DNA of 61,944 nucleotides from NCBI GenBank assembly GCA_029978905.1, contig JAPOIM010000005.1:40616-102559 (forward strand), read 5' to 3'. The position numbers and the translations under genes are program-made. Position 1 is the first letter of the stretch. Every line of letters begins with the position of its first letter. Shown here piece by piece: positions 25,809 through 35,230 of the stretch. The notes under the pieces were generated by a model. It had not been told where the DNA came from, made no database searches, and was given only the letters and a program-made list of their open reading frames with translations. The stretch is from Planctomycetota bacterium (GTDB lineage: Bacteria; Planctomycetota; Planctomycetia; Pirellulales; UBA1268).

Positions 25809-25837
25809 AAGACACCGCTGGCGAAGACGCGTACAAT
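25809..25837 (+). promoter_or_regulatory. Possible sigma-70-type promoter for clpC
   Basis: AAGACA (25809-25814) and TACAAT (25832-25837) are separated by 17 bases, close to the TTGACA-N17-TATAAT consensus. They lie 130 bases before the clpC start. No clear CtsR or CIRCE operator was found between this site and the gene. Confidence 0.4.
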
Positions 25838-25966
25838 TCCTGTCGTTGAACTCTTGTTGCACCTGGGGCGGCAGTTTGGTCGCGGCTTGCCCCGCGGCAT
25901 AGAGTTCCTCGGCACAACTCCACCGTCGTGTCGAGATCACGACTTTTCATCGGGAAACGACCTTTC

Positions 25967-28522
25967 ATGTACGAACGATTCACCGACCGAGCTCGGAAAG
26001 TGATGCAGCTGGCCAATCAGGAGGCCCAGCGGTTCAACCACGAGTACATCGGCACGGAACACGTCCTGCTCGGCCTGATCAAAGAAGGCAGCGGTGTGGC
26101 GGCCAACGTGCTGAAGAACCTCGACATCGACCTGCGGAAGATCCGCATGGAGGTGGAGAAGCTCGTGCAGAGCGGCCCAGACATGGTCACGATGGGGAAA
26201 CTTCCCCAGACGCCGCGGGCGAAGAAGGTCATCGAATACTCGATGGAGGAAGCCCGGAACCTCAACCACAACTACGTGGGCACCGAGCACATTCTGCTGG
26301 GACTCCTCCGCGAGCAGGAAGGTGTGGCGGCGCAGGTTCTGATGAACCTCGGCCTGAAACTGGAAGATGTGCGAGAAGAGGTGCTCAACCTCCTCGGCCA
26401 TGGCATGGATGAGGGTGGCGAGCGGTCAGGCATGGGTGGCCGGGCCACGGCGGGCGCAGGCGCTGGCGGTGGTGGTGGCGAGGGCGCACCGAAGGGGAGC
26501 AAGAGCAAGACTCCTGCGCTCGACAGCTTCGGACGCGACCTCACCGAACTCGCCAAGCAGGGCAAGCTCGACCCCGTGATTGGCCGCGAACGCGAAATTG
26601 AGCGGGCGATCCAGATTCTCTGCCGTCGCACAAAGAACAATCCGGTCCTGCTTGGCGAAGCAGGGGTGGGCAAAACGGCGATTGTGGAAGGCTTTGCCCA
26701 GCGGGTGGTGGAAGGCAACGTGCCCGAACTGCTCGCGGACCGCCGGATCGTCGTCCTCGACCTGGCGATGATGGTCGCTGGCACGAAGTACCGCGGTCAG
26801 TTTGAAGAGCGGATCAAGGCGGTGATGAATGAAGTCCGCCGCGTGAAGAACACCATCCTCTTCATCGACGAACTGCACACCCTTGTGGGTGCTGGTGGTG
26901 CCGAAGGCGCCATCGATGCTTCCAATGTGCTGAAGCCCGCGCTCGCTCGCGGTGAGATTCAGTGCATTGGGGCCACGACCCTCGATGAGTATCGCAAGTA
27001 CATCGAAAAAGACTCGGCACTCGACCGACGCTTCCAGATCATCATGGTGGAGCCGGCGACGAAGAGCGAAGCGGTTGAGATTCTCAAGGGTCTCCGCGAC
27101 CGTTACGAGAGTCATCACCGCGTGACGATCACCGACGAGGCTGTCGAAGCCGCCGTCGAACTCTCGAGCCGCTACATCACCGGCCGGTGCCTGCCAGACA
27201 AGGCCATCGACGTGATCGATGAAGCCGGCGCCCGCGTCCGGCTCAAGGGGATGACGAAGCCGCCGGACCTGAAAGAAATCGACGAAGAGGTTGATCGTCT
27301 CAACAAGGAGAAGGAAGAGGCGGTCGCCAACCAAGACTTCGAGAAGGCTGCGGCGCTGCGTGATCAGGCCGACAAGCTGAAGAAGAAGAAGCAGACGATG
27401 ACCAAGGACTGGCGGGAGAAGAGCCGCGAGGCCGATGGCGTGGTCGACGAGGAAGTCGTGGCGGAGGTTGTCTCCAAGATGACCGGCATCCCGCTGACGC
27501 GGATGTCGACCGAAGACACGAAGCGACTGATGGAAATGGAAGCCGAACTGCACAGGCGTGTGGTCGGCCAAAACGAAGCCATCAAGAGCATCTCCAAAGC
27601 GGTCCGCCGCAGCCGCTCAGGCCTCAAGGATCCCAAGCGGCCAACCGGCTGCTTCGTCTTCGCGGGCCCCACTGGCGTCGGCAAGACCCTCCTCGCCAAG
27701 GCCTTGGCACAGTTCATGTTCGGTGACGATGAGGCCCTCATCCAAATCGACATGAGCGAATACATGGAGAAGCACAACGTCAGCCGTCTGATCGGTGCCC
27801 CTCCAGGGTATGTCGGCTTCGAGGAAGGTGGGCAGCTCACCGAGAAGATTCGGCGACGTCCCTACTCGGTGGTCCTGCTCGACGAAATCGAGAAGGCCCA
27901 TCCCGACGTGTTCAACATGCTCCTGCAGGTGATGGAAGAAGGCCGGCTGACCGATTCGTTCGGACGCAACGTCGACTTCCGCAACGTGATCCTGATCATG
28001 ACCACGAACGCAGGGGCGGAGGCGATCAAGAATGAGTCGGCGTTTGGCTTCCAGAAGCCCGACGACGATGCCAGTTACGAGAGCATGAAGGGGCGTGTCA
28101 ACGAGCGGATTGAGAGGGTCTTCCGGCCTGAGTTCATCAACCGTGTTGACGACATCATCATCTTCCACCACCTCACCGTGGAGGACCTCAAGGAGGTCAT
28201 CGACATCGAGTTGGCGAAGGTCCGCGAACGGCTCGCCGAGCGTGGCCTGAAGCTGGAACTCACCGAAGAAGCCAAGAAGTTCCTCATCAAGAAGGGCTCG
28301 GATACCGACTTCGGTGCACGTCCGCTGCGTCGCGCTCTCGAAAACTACATCGAAGACCCCGTCAGCGAAGAGCTGCTCAAGGGTGAGTTCGTGGGCAAGG
28401 ACACGATCCAAGTCGACGCCACCGAAGTCGCTGGCAAGAAGCAACTCGTCTTCAAGGGAATGGTGACGGCCGAGCCTGTCGCTGCGGGCCCTGCGGACGA
28501 CGACGCCTCAGCCGAAGACTGA
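25967..28522 (+). CDS. clpC: ATP-dependent Clp protease ATP-binding subunit ClpC
   Basis: This is a Hsp100 AAA+ unfoldase that feeds substrates to ClpP. Domain order in 851 residues: two Clp_N repeats (about 1-145, each with the [11 protein letters not shown] or [11 protein letters not shown] pattern), a Gly-rich linker (about 150-180), AAA-1 with Walker [10 protein letters not shown] near residue 230, a UVR motif inside a short coiled segment (about 440-475, [11 protein letters not shown]), AAA-2 with Walker A GPTGVGKT near residue 567 and Walker [13 protein letters not shown], and the ClpB_D2-small domain. The UVR motif and short middle domain mark ClpC, not ClpB. I took ATG 25967 because the family starts [12 protein letters not shown]. 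Confidence 0.96.
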   Translation: MYERFTDRARKVMQLANQEAQRFNHEYIGTEHVLLGLIKEGSGVAANVLKNLDIDLRKIRMEVEKLVQSGPDMVTMGKLPQTPRAKKVIEYSMEEARNLNHNYVGTEHILLGLLREQEGVAAQVLMNLGLKLEDVREEVLNLLGHGMDEGGERSGMGGRATAGAGAGGGGGEGAPKGSKSKTPALDSFGRDLTELAKQGKLDPVIGREREIERAIQILCRRTKNNPVLLGEAGVGKTAIVEGFAQRVVEGNVPELLADRRIVVLDLAMMVAGTKYRGQFEERIKAVMNEVRRVKNTILFIDELHTLVGAGGAEGAIDASNVLKPALARGEIQCIGATTLDEYRKYIEKDSALDRRFQIIMVEPATKSEAVEILKGLRDRYESHHRVTITDEAVEAAVELSSRYITGRCLPDKAIDVIDEAGARVRLKGMTKPPDLKEIDEEVDRLNKEKEEAVANQDFEKAAALRDQADKLKKKKQTMTKDWREKSREADGVVDEEVVAEVVSKMTGIPLTRMSTEDTKRLMEMEAELHRRVVGQNEAIKSISKAVRRSRSGLKDPKRPTGCFVFAGPTGVGKTLLAKALAQFMFGDDEALIQIDMSEYMEKHNVSRLIGAPPGYVGFEEGGQLTEKIRRRPYSVVLLDEIEKAHPDVFNMLLQVMEEGRLTDSFGRNVDFRNVILIMTTNAGAEAIKNESAFGFQKPDDDASYESMKGRVNERIERVFRPEFINRVDDIIIFHHLTVEDLKEVIDIELAKVRERLAERGLKLELTEEAKKFLIKKGSDTDFGARPLRRALENYIEDPVSEELLKGEFVGKDTIQVDATEVAGKKQLVFKGMVTAEPVAAGPADDDASAED

Positions 28523-28545
28523 TGGCCTCGACGGTTGGCTGAGGC
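28505..28545 (+). terminator. Hairpin spanning the clpC stop
   Basis: GCCTCAGCC (28505-28513) pairs perfectly with GGCTGAGGC (28537-28545) across a 23-base loop that includes the clpC stop. A second GCCTC at 28525-28529 can pair with the same right arm, so two hairpins compete. Only TTT at 28548-28550 follows, so termination is possible but not strong. The ATPase gene begins 33 bases later and may be partly insulated from clpC. Confidence 0.35.
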
Positions 28546-28577
28546 GGTTTGGCAGTCGTGAGTGGTACGCTGTAGGC

Positions 28578-30566
28578 ATGAGTTCAGCATCCACACTCCC
28601 TGTCGGCCGCCAGTCTGCCTTCACGCGACGTATCGCGCGACTCTGGACAAAAGTCACGAGCAACGACCTGATCGCGGTCGCGGCCGTCATCACGCTCGTT
28701 GCGTGGGGTGCGCTCGTGATGACAGACGTTGGGGCATCACCGGCGTCGCTCGGCTCGCTGGATCCTTCCGTTCGCCTCGGCGGACCACCGCTGACGGTGG
28801 CCGATGCACCGCTGGTCGTGATGCTCCTCGTCGGCGGCATTCCGCTGGTGAGTGGCCTGCTGCGGGACCTGCTCAGCGGTCGCTTCGGCTCTGATCTCCT
28901 GGCAGGCATCTCGATCGTGACGAGTGTGCTGCTTGGCGAGTATCTCGCTGGCGTCCTTGTGGTGCTCATGCTCTCCGGTGGTGAGGCTCTCGAAGCGCGG
29001 GCCGTCAGCCGTGCGGGCGACGTGCTTGAGGCGCTCGCCAATCGCATGCCCACCGTCGCCCACCGCCGAGGCGATGGCCGACTGGTCGACGTGCCCCTCG
29101 CCGAGGTCTGCGTCGGCGAGGTGATCACGATCCTCCCCCACGAGATCTGTCCGGTTGACGGCACCGTGGTCGCAGGCCATGGCTCAATGGATGAGAGTTA
29201 TCTCACCGGCGAGCCCTATCACATGTCCAAGGCTCCCGGGTCCGCGGTCCTCTCCGGTGCGATCAATGGCCAAGCGGTGCTCGAAGTCCGCTGCGATCGG
29301 GTGGGGGCTGACAGCCGCTACGCGAAAATCATGCAGGTGCTCTCGGAGAGCCAACAGACCAAGCCGCGGTTGCGGCGACTGGCCGATATTCTTGGCGGGC
29401 TCTACACACCACTGGCCGTGGCGATCGCCGCCGCTGCCTGGTGGGCGTCGGGGAGTCCAACCCGGTTTTTGGCGGTGCTTGTGGTGGCCACGCCCTGCCC
29501 ACTGTTGATCGGCATCCCGGTGGCCATCATTGGTGCTGTCTCACTTGCAGCGAAGCGCGGGATCGTGATCCGGGATCCAGCGATCCTGGAACGGCTCGAC
29601 TCCTGTCGCATCGCGATCTTCGACAAAACGGGCACGCTCACCTACGGCGCGCCTCAGGTCACCGAGGTGCTTCCCGCCGCCGGCCACGATGCCGACGAGG
29701 TGCTCGCCGCCGCAGCCGGCCTCGAGGCCTACTCCAAGCATCCGCTGGCGGGCGCAGTCCTCGAGGCAGCGAAGGTGCAAGGTGTGGCTGGGTGTGCCGT
29801 TGAGGAAGTCGCCGAAAAGCCTGGGGCAGGGCTGACCGGGCAGGTGGCCTGTGCGGGTGGCTCAGGCACCCGACAGGTCCGTATCACGAGCCGGAAGAAA
29901 CTGACGGAAGCCTCCCCTCAGGAGGCCGCAAGCCTCCCCCCTACAGTCGGTGGCTTAGAGTGCGTGGTCCTCTTTGACGACCGTCTCGCTGGTGTGCTCC
30001 GCTTCCGCGACACGCCGCGGCCTGATGGGAAGCTGTTTGTGCAGCACCTGGGCCCTGATCATCAACTCGAACGAGTGATGCTCGTCTCGGGGGATCGCGA
30101 AAGCGAAGTCCGTTGGCTAGCAGAATCGGTGGGAATCGAGGAGGTCCACGCCAACATCCAACCCGAGGGGAAGTTACGGCTGGTGGAGGAAGCCACGGCT
30201 TCGGCTCCCACGCTGTTTGTCGGCGACGGCATCAACGATGCCCCAGCGCTCGCTGCGGCGACCGTGGGCGTGGCCATGGGGGCTGCCAGCGACGTGACCA
30301 GCGAAGCCTCCGGCGCGGTGATTATGGACACCACCCTGGAACGGGTCGATGAGCTGCTGCACATCGGCCGTCGCTTCCGTAGCATTGCCCTGCAAACCGC
30401 GGTGGGTGGCATGGCGGTGAGCCTGATCGGCATGGCGATCGCGGCGGCCGGCTACCTGCCTCCCACCGCCGGCGCGCTTGTGCAGGAAGCGATCGACCTC
30501 GTCGCTGTCGCCAATGCCCTGCGGGTCTCCTGGCGAGCAGGGCAGCTCACCGACTACGCCAAGTAG
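28578..30566 (+). CDS. Heavy-metal P1B-type ATPase without N-terminal HMA domain
   Basis: This is an inner-membrane metal-transporting P-type ATPase. It has the catalytic phosphorylation site DKTGTLTYG (D349), actuator TGE near residue 210 ([11 protein letters not shown]) and hinge [10 protein letters not shown] (D550, D554). The membrane metal motif is T-P-C307-P-L-L, not the CPC or SPC of classical copper or zinc pumps, so the ion is uncertain. There is no Cys-containing N-terminal metal-binding domain. The 662 residues include two N-terminal helix pairs. It ends one base before the convergent metalloprotease gene. Confidence 0.9.
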   Translation: MSSASTLPVGRQSAFTRRIARLWTKVTSNDLIAVAAVITLVAWGALVMTDVGASPASLGSLDPSVRLGGPPLTVADAPLVVMLLVGGIPLVSGLLRDLLSGRFGSDLLAGISIVTSVLLGEYLAGVLVVLMLSGGEALEARAVSRAGDVLEALANRMPTVAHRRGDGRLVDVPLAEVCVGEVITILPHEICPVDGTVVAGHGSMDESYLTGEPYHMSKAPGSAVLSGAINGQAVLEVRCDRVGADSRYAKIMQVLSESQQTKPRLRRLADILGGLYTPLAVAIAAAAWWASGSPTRFLAVLVVATPCPLLIGIPVAIIGAVSLAAKRGIVIRDPAILERLDSCRIAIFDKTGTLTYGAPQVTEVLPAAGHDADEVLAAAAGLEAYSKHPLAGAVLEAAKVQGVAGCAVEEVAEKPGAGLTGQVACAGGSGTRQVRITSRKKLTEASPQEAASLPPTVGGLECVVLFDDRLAGVLRFRDTPRPDGKLFVQHLGPDHQLERVMLVSGDRESEVRWLAESVGIEEVHANIQPEGKLRLVEEATASAPTLFVGDGINDAPALAAATVGVAMGAASDVTSEASGAVIMDTTLERVDELLHIGRRFRSIALQTAVGGMAVSLIGMAIAAAGYLPPTAGALVQEAIDLVAVANALRVSWRAGQLTDYAK

Positions 30567-30567
30567 T

Positions 30568-32364
30568 TCACGGGTCTCGCAGCAGCGTCGGTTCGCCCCA
30601 CACGCCCCAGTCAGCAGCCTTACCATCACCCCCATCTTCAGTGACAAGCTCCAACCGCGCGACGTTTGCAATGTCGACGCGGAACCGCTCGCTCACCCCA
30701 GGACCGATCCGCGGAGAGCGGTACAGTTCACGACCGTCCCCTCGGATCACAAACACGACCGAGCCCCCTGCCTGCGGTGGCAGCCCACAGGCTCCTTCCA
30801 GGCGTCGCCAGCCACCCTGCAGGTCGTACTGATACCGGGAAGGGGCGTGGGCATAGATGCCGGTCTCAAAGATGTCGCTCCCACATCGCAGCAAGGGATC
30901 CGGCCGCGGCAGCCGATCATACGCCGGTTGCAACCACCCCACGCTCGCCTCGCGAGGCTCGATCGATGAGAGCGGAACCTGCACTTCGGAGTCGGCCACC
31001 GCATCGGATGGCTGTCGCAGGCGTCGCCCCGTCAGCGCATCCAACACCGTGCTCGCAATCCGGCGGGCATCCGAACCGTCAGGCAAGGCATCTCTCATCT
31101 CAGCGGCTCGCCGTGGCCCTTCGGGAAGAACATCCACAAAGGGCTGCAACACAAACGCCAGTTGCATGCTCACCACATCCACCTGGCCATCTTCGGCAAC
31201 ACCGAATGCCTGGTCGAGTTGCGTAACACCACCGTTGCAGTGGCAGGCTACGAGCCGCAGGCCTGCTGGCCTCCCTGCTACAAGGCTCGCGCAGCGGAGG
31301 GTGAACTGGCCCACCTCATCGGGGATCGCCACTTCGGTGCGCGCGTCGTAATCGCCGCCCCCTTCTGGATCGAGATACGCGATCACGGCATACACCGGAA
31401 TCCTGGCCTGAAGGCGGCCGGCGATCGTGAAACTGCGGCCGTCATCCGCCGGCTCCACCGCGAGACCGTCAAACTGCCCCTGCGGATCCTCGAGCATGCC
31501 GGTGACCGAGCCGGAAAACTGCGGATGCGACGCCAGTCGCAGCGCGTGGGCTCGTGTGAGGAAGGTACCCTTCCCCTCGTGCCGCCGTTCGTCGGCATAG
31601 GTTCGGTTCCCTGATCCCATCAGGGCCGTTCCTTGGGGTTCTTCATCGGCTCGAGCCCGACAGTGCGGGAGGCCGAGCGCGTGGCCGAGTTCATGGGCAA
31701 TGCCACCGATGAAGATCGAGTTGTGCTTTCCGAGGGAGATGCGGCCGTACTCACCGTCCTGAATCACTGGCATCTTCAGAGGCAGATTGCGCGTGTCGAG
31801 TTCGGGAGAATCAAGCTGCCACGCGGTGCCGCTGCGGTGGGAACCACCTGCGTAGTAGGGGCTCTTGTGCTGAAAGCGGCCATTCGCAGGATCCCAGTCC
31901 GCGAGGTTCGTGAAGATCATCACGGTCTCACGATCCGCATCGATACCGGCATCACGGAGCACCGGCAGGCACTCTGCCCTGATCCTCTGTCCGTCCGACT
32001 TGCCGTAATCAGCGTATCGACCGTGACCGACGACCTCGTGGATCACGAGTCGGCCTTCGGCATTTCGGTCGAGGCGAATCGACCGCGTCCCCAACCCATG
32101 CCGCTGCATCTCGCGAGCATAAAACGCCTGAATGTCGGTCATGATCCGATCGAGGCGATCGCGATGGCCTGCAGCGAAGTCGCGGTCTTGGGGCCGCCAG
32201 CAGACAAGATGCAACCGCCGTTCGGCGGGTTGCTGACTCGCGGCGTGGTAGGCAGCCAGCCGCTCGCGGGCGAGGTCGTTCTCCCCGCCCATGCCCGGTG
32301 CAGCCCACAGCAGGCCCTGGGCGACAAAGAAACACAAAACGCTACGAATCCCATACGTGCTCAT
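30568..32364 (-). CDS. Secreted zinc metalloprotease with C-terminal NPCBM domain
   Basis: This is probably a periplasmic or surface metalloendopeptidase. ATG 32364 has GGAGG upstream and begins a signal peptide (residues 1-27). The zinc site HExxHxxGxxH is complete at H224/E225/H228/G231/H234, with a Met-turn candidate ALMGSGN about 14 residues later. Central beta-rich residues 270-455 are of unknown fold. Residues 460-598 resemble NPCBM, a carbohydrate-binding module family (VPLSSIEP, GIYAHAPSRYQYDL, FVIRGDGRELYRS). The combination suggests a protease aimed at glycosylated substrates (inference). It is divergent from the Gfo/Idh gene at 32483. Confidence 0.85.
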   Translation of the reverse strand: MSTYGIRSVLCFFVAQGLLWAAPGMGGENDLARERLAAYHAASQQPAERRLHLVCWRPQDRDFAAGHRDRLDRIMTDIQAFYAREMQRHGLGTRSIRLDRNAEGRLVIHEVVGHGRYADYGKSDGQRIRAECLPVLRDAGIDADRETVMIFTNLADWDPANGRFQHKSPYYAGGSHRSGTAWQLDSPELDTRNLPLKMPVIQDGEYGRISLGKHNSIFIGGIAHELGHALGLPHCRARADEEPQGTALMGSGNRTYADERRHEGKGTFLTRAHALRLASHPQFSGSVTGMLEDPQGQFDGLAVEPADDGRSFTIAGRLQARIPVYAVIAYLDPEGGGDYDARTEVAIPDEVGQFTLRCASLVAGRPAGLRLVACHCNGGVTQLDQAFGVAEDGQVDVVSMQLAFVLQPFVDVLPEGPRRAAEMRDALPDGSDARRIASTVLDALTGRRLRQPSDAVADSEVQVPLSSIEPREASVGWLQPAYDRLPRPDPLLRCGSDIFETGIYAHAPSRYQYDLQGGWRRLEGACGLPPQAGGSVVFVIRGDGRELYRSPRIGPGVSERFRVDIANVARLELVTEDGGDGKAADWGVWGEPTLLRDP

Positions 32365-32482
32365 GCGGCGACCTCCGTAGGAGATCATACCGAGCCAAAA
32401 AGACGGTCCGTGTGCCCTCGCACCGATCATCGTCCCATGAGTATGCTGACGCGGTTCGGTCTTTGTTTCCGGGGAGGATTCC

Positions 32483-33949
32483 ATGCCTGCTGTCACCAGT
32501 CGTCGACGTTTTCTTGCCGCATCTGCCGCCACCGGCTCCTTGTTGCTGACCGCGCCGCGGGCTTCAGCACGAGCGCTCGGAGCGAATGACCGGGTACGCA
32601 TCGCCGTGATTGGCCTCAATGGGCGTGGGCAAGCCCACCTCGGTGGCTTTCGTGGACTCGACAACGTGGAGATCGCCTATGTCGTCGACCCTGATGAAAC
32701 CGTTCTAGGCCGCACCCTCGAGTCGCTGAAGAAGAACTCGGGCGACGGGGCCTTCACGACCAAGGGTGAAAAAGACATTCGCAAGGTGCTTGAAGACAAA
32801 AATGTCGACGCCATCTCAGTCGCCGCTCCGAATCATTGGCATTCGCTGATGACGATTTGGGGCGCCCAGGCCGGCAAGCATGTTTACGTGGAAAAGCCGA
32901 TGAGCCACGACGTGGTCGAAGGGCGAATCGCCCTCGAGGCGTCGAAGAAGTATGGCGTTGTGGTGCAGCACGGCACGCAACGGCGAAGTGATGCCGGCAT
33001 CGCGGGCCTGCACGCCGCCCTCAAAGACGGAACACTCCCACGGCTCAAGATCGCCTATGGCTACTGCTGCAAGCCGCGAGGGTCGATCGGTACAAAGCCC
33101 GATGGAGAGGCACCGGCCAACCTTGACTGGAGCCTCTGGAAGGGTCCAGCCGTCCTCGAGCACTACAACCCGAACCTCGTGCACTACAACTGGCACTGGT
33201 TCTGGAAGACTGGCAACGGCGACCTCAACAACCAAGGTACGCACCAACTCGACGTGGCCCGCTGGGCGATCGACGACGACCAGACGCATCCCGTGCGAAC
33301 CGCGGCCCTCGGCGGTCGGTTCCAGTGGGATGATCAAGGGGAAACGCCCAACACCATGTTTGCCATGGCCGAGTATCCCAACGGCCAGATGGTGCTCTTC
33401 AATGTTCGCAACGTGAACTACGAAGGCTACAAGCATGAAGTGATCAACGAGTACTACCTCGAAGACGGCAGCGTGATCACTGGCGAAGGCCGCTACAAGA
33501 TTCGTCGCCCCGGCAGTGACACCTTCGAAGACCTCGACATCAAGCCGGGCCATGTCACGCCTGGTGGCAACTGGCAGAGCTTTGTAACGGCGGTGCGCGA
33601 AGGGGACCCAGCCCTGGCCAACGGCAATGCCTCGGACGCCCACTACGGCTGCGTGCTCGGCCACCTGATGAACAACTCGTATCGGCTCGGCGAAAAAGTG
33701 CCGTTCAACGAGAAGGCCTGCCGCTTCGGTGACTCACCCGAGGTGGCAGAGCACTTCATGAAGTTGCATACGATCATGCGCGATGGCGTCGGGATCGCGG
33801 AGAATGGTGCCGACTACCACGTCGGTCCGCTGCTCACCTTCGACCCTGAAACTGAGCGTCACACCGGCAACCACGCCGAAGCCGCCAACGCCTTACTCAA
33901 AGACCCCAACAACGCGGGCTTCGCAGTGCCCGAACTGTCCCAGATTTGA
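32483..33949 (+). CDS. Tat-exported Gfo/Idh/MocA-family oxidoreductase
   Basis: This is an NAD(P)-dependent sugar or polyol oxidoreductase, probably working outside the cytoplasm with a bound cofactor. The Tat leader has SRRRFLAASAATG at about residues 5-17. The Rossmann domain follows with IAVIGLNGRGQAHLGGF, then SVAAPNHWHSLM and YVEKPMSHDV, which are typical of this family. The C-terminal substrate domain has HYNWHWFWKTGNGDLNNQGTHQLD. At 488 residues it is full length. GGGGAGG sits 5 bases before the ATG. The close homologue at 49346-50833 shares these motifs. The substrate is not known. Confidence 0.92.
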   Translation: MPAVTSRRRFLAASAATGSLLLTAPRASARALGANDRVRIAVIGLNGRGQAHLGGFRGLDNVEIAYVVDPDETVLGRTLESLKKNSGDGAFTTKGEKDIRKVLEDKNVDAISVAAPNHWHSLMTIWGAQAGKHVYVEKPMSHDVVEGRIALEASKKYGVVVQHGTQRRSDAGIAGLHAALKDGTLPRLKIAYGYCCKPRGSIGTKPDGEAPANLDWSLWKGPAVLEHYNPNLVHYNWHWFWKTGNGDLNNQGTHQLDVARWAIDDDQTHPVRTAALGGRFQWDDQGETPNTMFAMAEYPNGQMVLFNVRNVNYEGYKHEVINEYYLEDGSVITGEGRYKIRRPGSDTFEDLDIKPGHVTPGGNWQSFVTAVREGDPALANGNASDAHYGCVLGHLMNNSYRLGEKVPFNEKACRFGDSPEVAEHFMKLHTIMRDGVGIAENGADYHVGPLLTFDPETERHTGNHAEAANALLKDPNNAGFAVPELSQI

Positions 33950-34052
33950 GCCCTTCTCAAAGCCACTGGTTCCCAGCCACGCACGAGAAGGCGAAGGGAG
34001 ATCGGCAAACGCTCGAGGAGCGATTGGGCGCCACGCCCCAGCGACGAGACCT

Positions 34053-34072
34053 TGCCGGCCCCCGAGCCGGCA
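34053..34072. terminator. Short GC hairpin between convergent genes
   Basis: TGCCGGC (34053-34059) and GCCGGCA (34066-34072) form a perfect 7-bp stem with a 6-base loop in the 146-base gap between the convergent Gfo/Idh and pilT-like genes. It has no T-run on either strand, so it is a candidate bidirectional transcription end only. Confidence 0.35.
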
Positions 34073-34095
34073 CGGCGTCTTCCGGAGGGTGCCGC

Positions 34096-35187
34096 TCACT
34101 GAATGAGCCCCGCGGCAATGTCGCGGGTGCTCATACCACGCATCATCAGCGCCACGGCCTCGGGGTTGGTCGCCAACCGCAGGGCTTCGGTTCCTCGGAT
34201 CGCGCCCTGCTTATAGAGATCGGTCAGATGCTGATCGAAGAGCTGCATGCCCGCATCGCGACTGGCAATAACCTGCGGCAGGTTGGTGATCTCGCCATCG
34301 AGAATCTCTTTGCTCACCACCGCCGTATTTCGCATCACCTCGAGCACTGGCAGCCGTCCGGTGGCTGGGGCCTTTCGCACGGCAAGCCGCTGACTCACCA
34401 CCGCGGCAAGGTTCGTGGCCAACTGCACTTTGAGCAAATCCCGCTCATCGGCTGAAAACATCGAGACAATACGCTGCATCGTGAACGAGGCGTTGGTGGT
34501 GTGCACGGTGCTAAACACGAGGTGGCCCGTGTCGGCGGCCTGCAAGGCGATCCGCATCGTTTCCGCATCGCGCAACTCGCCCACGAGAATTACATCTGGG
34601 TCTTGGCGCAAAGCACGCTTGAGCGACTCGGCAAAACTCGGCGTGTCTCGCCCCACCTCACGATGGGCCACGAGACTCTTTCGCGATGTGTGGACAAACT
34701 CGATCGGGTCTTCAATAGTCACAATCCTCAACCTCCGCGTGCGGTTGAGGTGGTCGATCATCGCGGCGAGCGTGGTGCTCTTGCCGCTGCCGGTGGTCCC
34801 GGTCACGAGCACGAGCCCCCGATGCTCCTCGGCAATCTCTTGCAGCACACTCGGGAGCGCAAGCTGATCAAACGACTTGATCTCCAAGGGAATGCTGCGG
34901 GCAACGATGCAGAGGTTCCCTTGCTCTTGAAAGACGTTGATACGAAATCTCGCAACATCCGGAATGAAATGCGAGAAGTCGCAACTGAGATCTCTTTCGA
35001 GACGTTCGAGAGCTGCTGCCCCGGCAACCTGCCCGACGAGTTCACGCACATCTTCGGGCGATAACGGGGGAGCGTCGAATGGCACCATCGTGCCGTCCAC
35101 CCTCGCCGTCGGTGGACTGCCAACCTGCACATGCAGGTCGCTCGCCTTGAACTGCACAGTCGCCTGCAGCAGCTTCTGCATATTCAT
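34096..35187 (-). CDS. PilT-type pilus retraction / secretion ATPase
   Basis: This is a hexameric AAA-like secretion ATPase of the PilT/PilU group, cytoplasmic at the base of a type IV pilus. Motifs in order: N-terminal PAS-like region with DLHVQVG (about residues 17-23), Walker A GTTGSGKST (about 130-138), Asp box RIVTIEDPIEF, Walker B-like DVILVGELRD, and His box GHLVFSTVHT. The 363 residues end in a family-like RDIAAGLI. GGGAGAGAG lies before ATG 35187. No other pilus biogenesis gene is nearby, but a kinase gene lies 43 bases upstream on the same strand. Confidence 0.93.
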   Translation of the reverse strand: MNMQKLLQATVQFKASDLHVQVGSPPTARVDGTMVPFDAPPLSPEDVRELVGQVAGAAALERLERDLSCDFSHFIPDVARFRINVFQEQGNLCIVARSIPLEIKSFDQLALPSVLQEIAEEHRGLVLVTGTTGSGKSTTLAAMIDHLNRTRRLRIVTIEDPIEFVHTSRKSLVAHREVGRDTPSFAESLKRALRQDPDVILVGELRDAETMRIALQAADTGHLVFSTVHTTNASFTMQRIVSMFSADERDLLKVQLATNLAAVVSQRLAVRKAPATGRLPVLEVMRNTAVVSKEILDGEITNLPQVIASRDAGMQLFDQHLTDLYKQGAIRGTEALRLATNPEAVALMMRGMSTRDIAAGLIQ

Positions 35188-35230
35188 CGACTCTCTCCCT
35201 CTTCTCGCGTTTCACTGCAGAGTGACGTTG

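Noticed and set aside
25698..25940. An 80-codon GTG frame on the - strand before clpC, with a helical-looking stretch (residues 10-50)
   Set aside because: It overlaps the TPR gene end and the possible clpC promoter, has no ribosome-binding site and no family match; a gene remnant cannot be excluded.
25838..25966. A CIRCE or CtsR operator before clpC
   Set aside because: No TTAGCACTC-N9-GAGTGCTAA repeat or tandem heptads (GGTCAAA-type) are present in this leader.
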